64,000 nucleotides of DNA from Psychrobacter sp. NG25 (lineage in GTDB: Bacteria; Pseudomonadota; Gammaproteobacteria; Pseudomonadales; Moraxellaceae), in the NCBI RefSeq assembly GCF_015234355.1, contig NZ_JADGMV010000009.1, positions 1-64,000 on the forward strand, in the 5' to 3' direction. Below the pieces are notes generated by a model that made no database searches, was not told the origin of the DNA, and saw only the letters and a list, made by a program, of their open reading frames with translations. The first letter of the stretch is position 1, and each line of letters begins with the position of its first letter. Of this stretch, positions 33,119-41,126 are shown in pieces. Position numbers and translations under genes: made by a program.

Positions 33119-34342
33119 GTGAAATCAATCCTCTGGCAGCGTGTGTCTGCTCCGTTTGTTGAGCCTTATGTTCGTTATCAATATGCGGATATTTTGCATG
33201 CCATACGCTTAGGTGTGGCTGTAATATTAGCCTTGCTAGTCAATGTCCTTACTGGTTTTCCACATGGTGAATGGACAACCATCACCGTATTCATCATTTT
33301 GGGTTTATTGCAGTATCAAGGTGCTATTTATACCAAGGCCAAAGAGCGCATACTTGGTACCATATTCGGTATTGTTGCGGCTTTTAGTATTCTGTGGTTT
33401 AACGATAATGTGACTGCTTGGATATGGGTTTATTACACGCTCATTGGTTTAGTCAGTGGTGTTATTGGCTATTTAGCCGTTAGAAAGCTGGGTTATACTG
33501 GATTATTGACTGGTATTACAATGTTAATGATTGTCTCGAATTTGGGTCAAGGTGATATGAGCCAAGATGGGATTTATCGTGCGTTGAATATTTTGTTAGG
33601 TACGGCTGTTTCTGTCGCTGTCACGCTCATCTTGCCACTGAAATCGACATTGATGTGGCGATTTCTACTGAGCAGCAACCTTGATGCTTGTAGCAACTTG
33701 TATGCTGGTGTGGGCAAGCATATTGACGCGACTGATGATATGACTGAAGACACGCCAGTCAGCGTGAATACAAAGCTCAACTCAGTTGTCTTTCCTGATA
33801 ACGGTGTACCTGTAAATAAGACATTGGTCACCGCGTTACAACAGATTAATAAGCGTCTGCTAGCCGTTCGCCCACATATTGCGGCGACTGCCAGTGAGTC
33901 AGGTATTAACAAGACAACGCTGGAGACTATCCAACGTACTCACCGTAATATCATCGGCACCATTGACTTACTACTAAGTGCCGCACCACGTTTAGCAAAC
34001 ATTGAAATCGATGATGACAATCATATCTTATTGATACATTATCAAAGCGAGCTGACGCAAGCCATGCAGCATATAGCAGCGGTATTGCGTAGTCCGAGTG
34101 ATGAGGTGTTCAGGCCCATTACTCGTATTGCCGTTTCAGAATATCCAAGTGTCCAGCATCTGGCGTTTGAATGGCAAGGATATTTTTGGCTGACCCAAAC
34201 TTTACAGACCCAACTACAGCAGCTAAGCGAATTGCTACAAACGACCAAGCCACAATGGTATGCGGCATCTGGGCTTGGCTATCAACGCCGTGAGCAGCGC
34301 AGAATGAAAGAGCAGGGCGGTGAAGGCGGTTTGGACGTATAG
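33119..34342 (+). CDS. FUSC / aromatic-acid-exporter-like membrane protein
   Basis: The 407-residue protein has about six closely spaced membrane helices in residues 25-185, including RLGVAVILALLVNVLTGFPH and WTTITVFIILG, and a largely helical cytoplasmic C-terminal half. This is the half-size layout of FUSC/ArAE (YccS/YhfK-like) efflux proteins, some of which export aromatic carboxylic acids; the substrate here is unknown. The start is a GTG at 33119 after a weak AAAGAG. It is monocistronic, with a bidirectional terminator after it. Confidence 0.75.
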   Translation: MKSILWQRVSAPFVEPYVRYQYADILHAIRLGVAVILALLVNVLTGFPHGEWTTITVFIILGLLQYQGAIYTKAKERILGTIFGIVAAFSILWFNDNVTAWIWVYYTLIGLVSGVIGYLAVRKLGYTGLLTGITMLMIVSNLGQGDMSQDGIYRALNILLGTAVSVAVTLILPLKSTLMWRFLLSSNLDACSNLYAGVGKHIDATDDMTEDTPVSVNTKLNSVVFPDNGVPVNKTLVTALQQINKRLLAVRPHIAATASESGINKTTLETIQRTHRNIIGTIDLLLSAAPRLANIEIDDDNHILLIHYQSELTQAMQHIAAVLRSPSDEVFRPITRIAVSEYPSVQHLAFEWQGYFWLTQTLQTQLQQLSELLQTTKPQWYAASGLGYQRREQRRMKEQGGEGGLDV

Positions 34343-34345
34343 TAA

Positions 34346-34377
34346 AAAAACGCTGACTACCTAAAGTCAGCGTTTTT
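34346..34377. terminator. Bidirectional terminator between FUSC gene and potD-like gene
   Basis: AAAAACGCTGACT pairs with AGTCAGCGTTTTT around ACCTAA. A and T runs on both sides serve the two convergent genes. Confidence 0.9.
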
Positions 34378-34425
34378 ATTTATGGAGGCTTATTTTCTTT
34401 AAAGCGGTAGTTAATTGCTTTGGTA

Positions 34426-35559
34426 TTAACGACCAGTTTTTAGTTTATCCCAATACTGCTGATACACTTGCAACGCTTCATCACCGACATCTTCTTGGAA
34501 CTCAGCTTTTGCTAGTACTTCTTTTGAAGGGTAAATTGTTGGATTGTTACGTACCTCTTCGTCCATTAACTCGCGTGCTGCTATGTTTGGTGAGGCATAA
34601 CCAATTTCTTCACTAACGATTTTGGCATTTTCAGGACGTAGTAAGTAATCAATAAATTTGTGTGCAGCATCAACCTGTTTGGCATTTTTGGGAATAACAA
34701 AGTTGTCCATCCACAGGATAGCCCCCTCCGTTGGATACTTATAAACCAAGCTGGTCAAACCTTCATCATTAGCCATGACCGCCTCACCATTCCATGTCAT
34801 ACCAAGTGAGGTCTCACCTTCAATGTAAGGCATGCGAGTGGCATCTGAATTAAAGGTTTTGACATTGGGCATCAAGGTGGTGAGTTTGTTGTAAGCTGCT
34901 TCGATTTCATCAGGATTGGTGCTATTACCTGAGAAGCCAAGCGTGAGTAGCGCCATGCCAAATACTTCACGTAGGTCATTGGTAAGCATGACCTGCCCTT
35001 TGTATTTGGGATTCCATAAGTCATTCCAGCTATTGACGGTTGCAGGGTCGACGCTGTCACCATTGATTGCTAGACCTGTACTGCCCCACATATAAGGAAT
35101 AGAATATTTGTTTTCAGGATCTACTTTGGTATTGGTGAATGAGGTATCTAGATTCTTAAAATTACTCAATTTAGATTTATCTAACTCTTGCAATAATCCT
35201 TCTTTTGCCATCTTTTCGACATAATAGGTCGACGGAATTGCTAAATCATATTGGCTAGAATCATCGAGAAGTTTCAGCTTGGCATACATCGCTTCGTTAG
35301 AATCAAAAGTGGTGTAATTAACCGAAATACCAGTCTCTTCTTCAAAACCATCAAGAATTTCTTGCGGCATATATTCTGACCAGTTGTATAAATTAAGCGT
35401 CTCATTGTTCGCAGTCGCACTACCATCAGCCGCAGCATTATCAGAGTTGCTACAGCTGGCAAGTACGAATCCGACCGCCATGGTCAATAGTGCTTTTGGT
35501 ACTATACGGCCAATACGAGCCGACATGCTCGATGACAAATGGGTTGATGAACGTGTCAA
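34426..35559 (-). CDS. Polyamine-binding lipoprotein, PotD/PotF family
   Basis: This is the substrate-binding protein of a spermidine/putrescine ABC importer, anchored by lipid. From the TTG at 35559 it has 377 residues, a hydrophobic signal with lipobox VLASC (Cys36), and the PotD/F landmarks LNLYNWSEYMPQEILDGFE, YDLAIPSTYYVEKMAKEGLL and SLGMTWNGEAVMA. That TTG has an ideal AGGAG seven bases upstream; ATG 35526 and TTG 35577 are alternatives. No ATPase or permease genes are adjacent, so it is an orphan binding protein that must use a transporter encoded elsewhere. Confidence 0.9.
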   Translation of the reverse strand: MTRSSTHLSSSMSARIGRIVPKALLTMAVGFVLASCSNSDNAAADGSATANNETLNLYNWSEYMPQEILDGFEEETGISVNYTTFDSNEAMYAKLKLLDDSSQYDLAIPSTYYVEKMAKEGLLQELDKSKLSNFKNLDTSFTNTKVDPENKYSIPYMWGSTGLAINGDSVDPATVNSWNDLWNPKYKGQVMLTNDLREVFGMALLTLGFSGNSTNPDEIEAAYNKLTTLMPNVKTFNSDATRMPYIEGETSLGMTWNGEAVMANDEGLTSLVYKYPTEGAILWMDNFVIPKNAKQVDAAHKFIDYLLRPENAKIVSEEIGYASPNIAARELMDEEVRNNPTIYPSKEVLAKAEFQEDVGDEALQVYQQYWDKLKTGR

Positions 35560-35875
35560 AATATCTCTCCTAAACAAAGAATGATGCCAATCAGTGAAAA
35601 GTACCGATTGATAAATGCTACTTAATATAGATAGTTACACTATTATGGCTATTTGTTTCAATGATTTAAAGGGCAATTAAGGCAATCGATGTGAGTCGTT
35701 GTGATGAAGCACTGATTTTCCGTCAATCATAGAGATTTGATACAGGGTTTGGTACTAGATTTGGTCAGCCTAATGACAGTATATAATCATGCTATGATTA
35801 AGAGCTTAGTGTGTCTTGCTACTATTTTTTATCGTGCATAGATTCAACCATACCATAATAATAAGGATGTAAAAT
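35560..35875. promoter_or_regulatory. Divergent intergenic region potD-like / SDR
   Basis: A 316-base region with divergent genes. TATAAT at 35782-35787 with a weak TTGGTC 15 bases upstream (35761-35766) is a candidate promoter for the plus-strand SDR gene. No candidate of similar quality was seen for the minus strand. Confidence 0.4.
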
Positions 35876-36682
35876 ATGACTCAGAGCCATTCAGCAGATG
35901 CAGTGATTCCAATGCTTCTCAAAGACAAGGTTGCTATTGTCACAGGGGCTAGCCGCGGCCTCGGAGCACAAATTGCCAAACATATGGCAGCAGCAGGGGC
36001 CAATGTATGTGTCAATTACCTGAACAGTAAAGATGCTGCCGAAGCGGTAGTGGCTGATATTAGAGCCACAGGTGGGCAAGCTTTTGCTTATCAAGGGGAT
36101 GTGACTGACGCAATTCAAATGCAAGCAATGGCAGCGGCAGTGATTGAGCATTTCGGTGCAATTGATATATTGGTCAATAATGCCTTGCCTAGTTACCAGT
36201 TCAATCCTAGTGCGGATTATACGAGTATCGAAACCGTGAATTGGGCGCACTTCTCTCAGCAGATGGATGGCATCGTCAAAGGTGCAGTCAACACAGTGCA
36301 AGCGGTATTACCTCAGATGAAAGCGCAGAAAATGGGTAAGATTATCAATATCTCAACCAACCTTATTTACAATCCGGTGGTCACTTATTACGACTATACT
36401 ACTGCTAAATCAGCGCTAATCGGGCTGACACGTAACTTAGCATCTGAATTGGGTCAGTATGGTATCCGTGTCAATCTGCTGGCAGGCGGACTCTTAAAGA
36501 CGACTGATGCGAGCAGCTTGACCACAGAAGAGGTATTTGATTATATTGCAACGACTACACCATTACGTCAAGCGACCTCAGTAGCTGACTTTGCCAATTC
36601 CGTACTGCTAATGGCGTCTGACTTGAGTGCAGCCATCACAGGGCAATCCATCGCTGTTGACGGTGGCTTGACAATGCCTTAA
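35876..36682 (+). CDS. SDR-family oxidoreductase, FabG-like
   Basis: A classical short-chain dehydrogenase of 268 residues. It has the NAD(P) motif TGASRGLG near residues 23-30, LVNNALPS near 100, the catalytic Ser in INISTN near 158 and the YDYTTAK motif (Tyr and Lys) near 172-178. It ends with the usual C-terminal ITGQSIAVDGG. FabG-type members reduce 3-oxoacyl thioesters, but the substrate cannot be assigned, and no fab genes are adjacent. A short gene for a membrane protein follows 53 bases later and may be cotranscribed. Confidence 0.85.
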   Translation: MTQSHSADAVIPMLLKDKVAIVTGASRGLGAQIAKHMAAAGANVCVNYLNSKDAAEAVVADIRATGGQAFAYQGDVTDAIQMQAMAAAVIEHFGAIDILVNNALPSYQFNPSADYTSIETVNWAHFSQQMDGIVKGAVNTVQAVLPQMKAQKMGKIINISTNLIYNPVVTYYDYTTAKSALIGLTRNLASELGQYGIRVNLLAGGLLKTTDASSLTTEEVFDYIATTTPLRQATSVADFANSVLLMASDLSAAITGQSIAVDGGLTMP

Positions 36683-36735
36683 CTGACGCCTTAACCGATG
36701 CCTTAACGTTTGATTAGGTTTGTAGAAGGGATAAA

Positions 36736-36999
36736 ATGAATATTCGTCAAGGTGTTGGAGTCGTCACCGCTACGCTGGTTATCATTGCCTTTATGACATT
36801 GCTTAATTATGGCTCACCGACACCTATGGTGAATTGGCCAGTTGAGACCTATATGGGTCTGACATTTACGATTGGCTGGTTTAGTGGCGTACCCAATTGG
36901 CTGGCTTACGTGCTAGCAGCAGTAGTGCTTATTCTTATCGTTGTAGGGTTTTATAAAATTGGCAGCTGGATTTATGTTTTGATAGCGGATAAGTTGTAA
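36736..36999 (+). CDS. Small two-helix membrane protein, unknown function
   Basis: The 87-residue protein has hydrophobic helices near residues 7-25 and 57-80, separated by a loop with Pro/Trp (GSPTPMVNWPVETYMG). I do not recognise the family. A GAAGGG ribosome binding site precedes the ATG and a terminator follows. It probably shares a transcript with the SDR gene, since only 53 bases without a terminator separate them. Confidence 0.7.
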   Translation: MNIRQGVGVVTATLVIIAFMTLLNYGSPTPMVNWPVETYMGLTFTIGWFSGVPNWLAYVLAAVVLILIVVGFYKIGSWIYVLIADKL

Positions 37000-37033
37000 A
37001 TATTCTAAAAGCCTTTCACAAAAGAACGTCATC

Positions 37034-37068
37034 AAAAAACCCTTGTCAGATACTGACAAGGGTTTTTT
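37034..37068. terminator. Bidirectional terminator
   Basis: AAAAACCCTTGTCAG pairs perfectly with CTGACAAGGGTTTTT around an ATA loop. It lies between convergent genes and can serve both. Confidence 0.92.
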
Positions 37069-37088
37069 AATGGTTCTAGAAAGCATTC

Positions 37089-37925
37089 TTATGACGCTGT
37101 TTTCAACTGATCAAGTACTATCTGTATTCCATATTCTTCAATCGTTCCAGTGACAAAGTCAGCACGTTCTATCAGCGCTGGTTGTGCATCTCCCATGGCT
37201 ACAGCAAACCCGACCAAATCAAACATCTCTAGATCATTCATACCATCACCAAATGCCATGCACTCGCTTGCAGCCACTTCATAGTATTTACACACATCTT
37301 TAATACCTCGTGCTTTGGATGCTTCTATCGGCAATATATCGGCGCCAATATGATGCCAATGTACCAGTTTTAAATCGTATTGAGCAAAGTCAATATCTTG
37401 CATTTTGTCTTCTTGACTATTAAAAAAAACAGAACATTGATACACCGTGTTTGATTTATAGTAATCAGGGGCAACGATAGAGTTGGGCGTGATAGCGTTG
37501 AACTCACGCAAACGCTCGTTTTCACCTGACCAAGCGATATGAGTCGCTGAATCAAATTTATGGATAAAGTCACCCTTTAGGCACAGGTTTGCAATTTTAT
37601 CCGTTTGTTCTGCGGACAGCGGGTAATGGCTAATTCGGCCACTATTGTCGAAGCTATATTGTCCATTCATACAAATAATGGCATCCAACACATTTGACTC
37701 TAGCAACGCTAAGATGTCATCTGGCAATATTGCTTTGGATCGTCCTGTTGATATCACCAGCTTGATATCAGTCTCAGCAAGCTGCTTCAACGTCGCTTGG
37801 TTATGCTCAGCGATAATACCGTTGCGGCTGAGCGTATCATCGATATCAAAAAATATGATTTTGGGCATAGGTATGGGTGTGCTCTGAGCCATAATCTCTG
37901 TGGCAGTTTTATCTTCAACAAACAT
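37089..37925 (-). CDS. HAD-IIB (Cof-type) phosphatase
   Basis: Cof-type HAD hydrolases dephosphorylate sugar phosphates, flavin nucleotides or related small molecules in the cytoplasm. The 278-residue protein has motif I FFDIDDTLS (nucleophile Asp27, general acid Asp29), motif II VISTGRS near 58, a type IIB cap and motif IV AFGDGMNDLEMF near 222. GGAT lies upstream of the ATG. Substrate is unknown. It is divergent from a PEBP-like secreted protein gene. Confidence 0.88.
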   Translation of the reverse strand: MFVEDKTATEIMAQSTPIPMPKIIFFDIDDTLSRNGIIAEHNQATLKQLAETDIKLVISTGRSKAILPDDILALLESNVLDAIICMNGQYSFDNSGRISHYPLSAEQTDKIANLCLKGDFIHKFDSATHIAWSGENERLREFNAITPNSIVAPDYYKSNTVYQCSVFFNSQEDKMQDIDFAQYDLKLVHWHHIGADILPIEASKARGIKDVCKYYEVAASECMAFGDGMNDLEMFDLVGFAVAMGDAQPALIERADFVTGTIEEYGIQIVLDQLKTAS

Positions 37926-38235
37926 GATGATCCTATTGTTTTTTATTCAGGGGTCAGTGGTTTAAATACTACTATAACCACGTGAAGGAAGACCATAGCT
38001 ATAAGGTAACGTACCCATAGATGATCTTGCTTGGTGAGCTGAGATAAGTCTACTATTCTGAATCTTATTTCTTTTTAATTCAAAGGATTAACAAAACTCT
38101 TTAAAAGATACAACCAACTTAACAATAATTATCTATTATAAAGTTATCATTAATTACCTTTTACAAGTTTTATGATTGATCAAAGAATGACATCGCTTGT
38201 CTGCGCTAATACACCAACTGTCTAAAGGAATGCTT
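37926..38235. other. Divergent intergenic region HAD / PEBP-like
   Basis: 310 AT-rich bases. The plus-strand ribosome binding site AAAGGA is at 38224-38229. No confident promoter hexamers or operators were seen. Confidence 0.4.
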
Positions 38236-38742
38236 ATGAAAGTTTTCACCTTAAAAAAAGTGGTCGCCTTAAGTGCACTCGCTTTGTCTACTAGTACCTT
38301 TGCGATGGATGTCACGTTCAATGATAAGACGTGGAATGCTGATCAAATACCTGAAGGCCAACAATGCCTAGATTACGGTGGCAAAAGTCCAGCCACGCCG
38401 AGTATGAAGGTCTCAAACATTCCTGATGGAGCTGATAGCTTAGTCTTTGTCTACAACGACGTGAGTAACAAACGCATGCAAAAGGGCGGGCATGGAATTA
38501 TCAGCTACGCATTGTCAGAAGGTAAAACCAGTGTCGAGGTGCCACGCGTGTTCGGTCACACTTATGAAGTGCCAGTCGGTGTAGAGATGGTGGCTGAATA
38601 CCGTAGCCGTCAGGGCGATATCCGCGGCGCATACAAGCCACCCTGTTCAGGCGGTAAAGATCATTTGTATACGGTAGACGTACAGTCATGGCAGGGCGAT
38701 ATGATTACTGCTGAGACGACAATTGAGATGGGTCGGTATTAG
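38236..38742 (+). CDS. Secreted PEBP/YbhB-like protein
   Basis: The 168-residue protein has a signal peptide (MKVFTLKKVVALSALALS, cleavage after STFA near residue 23). The mature part has VSNIPDGADSLVFVYND, KGGHGIISYAL and GAYKPPCSGGKDHLYTVDV, which resemble the ligand-pocket layout of bacterial PEBP (YbhB/YbcL) proteins, although the DPD motif is missing. Two cysteines may form a disulphide. Family assignment is moderate and function unknown. The start at 38236 is set by AAAGGA; the frame opens earlier at 38197. Confidence 0.65.
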   Translation: MKVFTLKKVVALSALALSTSTFAMDVTFNDKTWNADQIPEGQQCLDYGGKSPATPSMKVSNIPDGADSLVFVYNDVSNKRMQKGGHGIISYALSEGKTSVEVPRVFGHTYEVPVGVEMVAEYRSRQGDIRGAYKPPCSGGKDHLYTVDVQSWQGDMITAETTIEMGRY

Positions 38743-38766
38743 TCAATTGGGCACTTTAGTCAGCGT

Positions 38767-38801
38767 AAAAAGCCGTCTATGTAGTGTGTAGGCGGCTTTT
38801 T
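38767..38801 (+). terminator. Terminator after PEBP-like gene (first of four related arms)
   Basis: AAAAAGCCGTCTA pairs with TAGGCGGCTTTTT with one wobble pair. The same left arm recurs after each of the three BLUF genes. Confidence 0.88.
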
Positions 38802-38982
38802 CATGGTAGTAAGCTAAGAGCCATCTATCTATAAGATGTGCTAGCTTAGTGAATAGGCGAAGATTGGCCTGATACTTGCAACATCTGACGCAATCCATGA
38901 GTGTGGGTCAGTCGTATGTTAGGATAGAGGCAGGGCTATAGGAAAATATAGATTAGACATTATAGTTATTAGAATAATGATA

Positions 38983-39021
38983 TTGCACTGGTTGTGTCTA
39001 GTTTTATAGTACAATTGTACT
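38983..39021 (+). promoter_or_regulatory. Promoter overlapped by a perfect palindrome upstream of the BLUF cluster
   Basis: TTGCAC at 38983-38988 and TATAGT at 39005-39010 are 16 bases apart. A perfect 14-base palindrome AGTACAATTGTACT at 39008-39021 covers the end of the -10 element and the expected start site, the position of a repressor operator. The first BLUF gene begins about 180 bases downstream. A 16-base direct repeat (CATGTCATCACAGAAC) occurs at 39057-39072 and 39073-39087 within the leader. Confidence 0.5.
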
Positions 39022-39198
39022 CTGATAGATGCTGGTATATTATCTCACTAAAATCTCATGTCATCACAGAACCATGTCATCACAGAAAAAAGTCATGATA
39101 GATTGTCAAGAGTCATTGGAAGCTAAAAATATTATTGATTGTATTTAATTTTAAAGTATCTATCAATTTGGATTAATTTTTTATAAATGGATTTTCTT

Positions 39199-39678
39199 AT
39201 GCATATAACGACAAGCCAACCTTCAGAAAATAGAAAAAGACATGGCGAGCATATTCTTATCCATATGACATATATCGCCAAAAATGTCGACCTAGATTCG
39301 GGAATTGAGCTGACTCGCGCACTTGAGTATTGGCGCAGATATTTTGAAGAAAATAATATAGTTTCAGCTTTAGTTATTAGTGAAGGTTATTTCGTTCAAA
39401 GTTTTGAAGGGACAAGGCCTGCTATCAATACTGCTTTAGAAAAAATACTTGATGAGCACTCTACCATTTTTCCTAATATCGTTAATATAGAGGAAATAGA
39501 ATCGCTTCAATGGAATGGGTTTTTAGTCAAACATTTAACATCAAGCATTGAAGATGAAGAGTATGCTCTAAAAAGCTTCTCAGCAGGTTTTGACTACAAT
39601 CCCTATCTAATGAAAAGCACTCAGATTGAAAGCTTTTTGAAGGCAGTATTTGAAGATGCTGAATCTAATAAATTTTAA
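39199..39678 (+). CDS. BLUF-domain photoreceptor-like protein, copy 1
   Basis: BLUF proteins bind FAD and sense blue light. The 159-residue protein is a stand-alone BLUF domain plus a short C-terminal segment, like Acinetobacter BlsA. With AppA Tyr21/Asn45/Gln63/Trp104/Met106 as reference, a constant offset of four gives Tyr25 and Gln67 (YFVQSFEG) conserved, but Phe49 for Asn, Phe108 for Trp and Val110 for Met. The C-terminus LKSFSAGFDYNPYLMKSTQ resembles the BlsA tail. The start is taken as the second ATG, because in copy 3 the upstream ATG position reads AAGG and acts as a ribosome binding site. Confidence 0.85.
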   Translation: MHITTSQPSENRKRHGEHILIHMTYIAKNVDLDSGIELTRALEYWRRYFEENNIVSALVISEGYFVQSFEGTRPAINTALEKILDEHSTIFPNIVNIEEIESLQWNGFLVKHLTSSIEDEEYALKSFSAGFDYNPYLMKSTQIESFLKAVFEDAESNKF

Positions 39679-39755
39679 ATTCGTTGCATTTATTTCCTAT
39701 ATATTTATTTCTTAAGTATTTGTCTCTTAGGACCGTCACTTATTATAGCTATACT

Positions 39756-39794
39756 AAAAAAGCCGTCTATATATATGTGTGTAGGCGGCTTTTT
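39756..39794 (+). terminator. Terminator after BLUF copy 1
   Basis: AAAAAGCCGTCTA pairs with TAGGCGGCTTTTT (one wobble) around a TA/TG-rich loop. It is nearly the same as the terminator at 38767. Confidence 0.88.
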
Positions 39795-39930
39795 GGCTAT
39801 TCCTATTTTTGTCGTATCATTTTAAGGTGTAGACGATAAGAAACTGGTCAATTACCAATAGTTTTATTGATTACACCTTATAATAGAGTGTATATTAATT
39901 TATATAACTATTATATAAATGGATTTTCTT

Positions 39931-40410
39931 ATGCACATAACGACAAGTCGAACTTCAGAAAATAGAAAAAGACATGGCGAGCATGTTCTGATTAGCCTAA
40001 CGTATATCGGTAAAAACATCGAAATGAAAACAGGTATAGAATTGACTCGTGCTCTTGAGCAGTGGCGAAGATACTTTGAAGAGAGTGGGTTAGTTGCAGC
40101 GCTTGTGATCAATGACGGTTACTTTATTCAAAACATTCAAGGCTCAAGACCAGCTGTTAATGCTGCTCTGGCGAAGATAATTGATGAGCACTTCAAAATC
40201 CTCCCTAATGTTGTCAAGGTGGAAGAGATAGAAGCGCTTCGATGGGATGGGTTTGTAACCAAACACCTGACGGAAAGTGTCGAAGATGAGGAATATGCTT
40301 TGAAAAGCTTCTCAGCAGGTTTTGACTTCAATCCTTATCTAATGAAAAGTACTCAGTTTGAAAGCTTTTTAAAAGCGATATTTGAAGATGCTGAAGCCGA
40401 TAAATTTTAA
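39931..40410 (+). CDS. BLUF-domain photoreceptor-like protein, copy 2
   Basis: The 159-residue paralogue is close to copy 1; the first 60 or so bases of the two genes and their ribosome binding sites are almost identical. Tyr25 and Gln67 (YFIQNIQG) are kept; the flavin-contacting Asn position is Phe49, the Trp position Phe108 and the Met position Thr110. The C-terminal LKSFSAGFDFNPYLMKSTQ is strongly conserved. Start chosen as for copy 1. It lies 252 bases after copy 1 beyond a terminator, so it needs its own promoter; a TATAAT at 39879-39884 is a weak candidate without a clear -35. Confidence 0.85.
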   Translation: MHITTSRTSENRKRHGEHVLISLTYIGKNIEMKTGIELTRALEQWRRYFEESGLVAALVINDGYFIQNIQGSRPAVNAALAKIIDEHFKILPNVVKVEEIEALRWDGFVTKHLTESVEDEEYALKSFSAGFDFNPYLMKSTQFESFLKAIFEDAEADKF

Positions 40411-40457
40411 GTGAGTAGTATTTGTTTTCTAGAATATTTACTTATTCTAGCTAGCAT

Positions 40458-40472
40458 AAAAAAGCCGTCTAT
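40458..40472 (+). other. Orphan left arm of the repeated terminator
   Basis: AAAAAAGCCGTCTAT matches the left arm of the terminators at 38767, 39756 and 41023, but the right arm is absent. Transcription from BLUF copy 2 can therefore probably read through into copy 3, which starts 46 bases later. Confidence 0.75.
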
Positions 40473-40517
40473 AAAGTATTTTTTGATTTAGATAAATTTT
40501 TATAAATAAGGTTTCTT

Positions 40518-40997
40518 ATGCATATCGCTACCAGCCCACCTTCAGAAAATAGAAAAAGACAGGGTGAGCATATTATTCTCAGCCTAACGTATATTGGCAA
40601 AAATAGTGACAGTAATAATGGAATAGAGTTGGCTCGTCTGCTTGAGCAGTGGCGAAGGAATAATGAAAAAAGTGGTGTAACCTCGGCGCTTGTCGTTAAT
40701 GATAATTACTTCATTCAAAATATCGAAGGTCCAAGACCTCTTATCAATGAAATATTGGCAAAACTGATCAATGAGTATTCTTACCTAGTACCGCACCTCA
40801 GTGAGATTGAGGAAATAGAGAAACGTAGGTGGGAGGGGTTTTTATTAAAATATTTGACATCTAGTGTAGAAGACGAAGAATATACCCTAAAAAGCTTCTC
40901 AGCAGGTGCTGACTTTAATCCTTATCTAATGAAAAGTACTCAGATTACAAGTTTTTTGAAAGCGATCTTTGCGGATACCGAATCCAATAAGCCTTAG
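40518..40997 (+). CDS. BLUF-domain photoreceptor-like protein, copy 3
   Basis: The 159-residue third paralogue is the most diverged. It keeps Tyr25, Gln67 (YFIQNIEG) and, unlike copies 1 and 2, Asn49 (RRNNEKSGVTSAL), so it has the full Tyr/Asn/Gln set of a photoactive BLUF. The Trp and Met positions are Phe108 and Leu110. The C-terminal LKSFSAGADFNPYLMKSTQ is shared. AAGG lies six bases before the ATG. It is separated from copy 2 by 107 bases with only half a terminator, suggesting cotranscription. Confidence 0.87.
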   Translation: MHIATSPPSENRKRQGEHIILSLTYIGKNSDSNNGIELARLLEQWRRNNEKSGVTSALVVNDNYFIQNIEGPRPLINEILAKLINEYSYLVPHLSEIEEIEKRRWEGFLLKYLTSSVEDEEYTLKSFSAGADFNPYLMKSTQITSFLKAIFADTESNKP

Positions 40998-41022
40998 ATA
41001 GCTCCTCTATTCTGATTGGCGC

Positions 41023-41060
41023 AAAAAAGCCGTCTATACATTGCGTATAGACGGCTTTTT
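41023..41060. terminator. Terminator after BLUF copy 3, probably bidirectional with parC
   Basis: A perfect 16-base-pair stem (AAAAAGCCGTCTATAC with GTATAGACGGCTTTTT) around ATTGC. It is the most symmetric member of the repeated terminator set and also suits the convergent parC gene. Confidence 0.93.
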
Positions 41061-41126
41061 GATAGGAGCTGTTTAATTTTATCAGCCAGATTCCGAACTA
41101 GGATTTCCAAAATTTAAATAGTCAAA

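Noticed and set aside
39187..39198. Upstream ATG (MDFL) of BLUF copies 1 and 2
   Set aside because: The homologous position in copy 3 reads AAGG, so the ATGGA here most likely serves as the Shine-Dalgarno sequence for the second ATG.
38743..41100. CRISPR-like repeat array from the recurring AAAAAGCCGTCTAT
   Set aside because: The units are terminator arms after genes, unequally spaced with genes between them.
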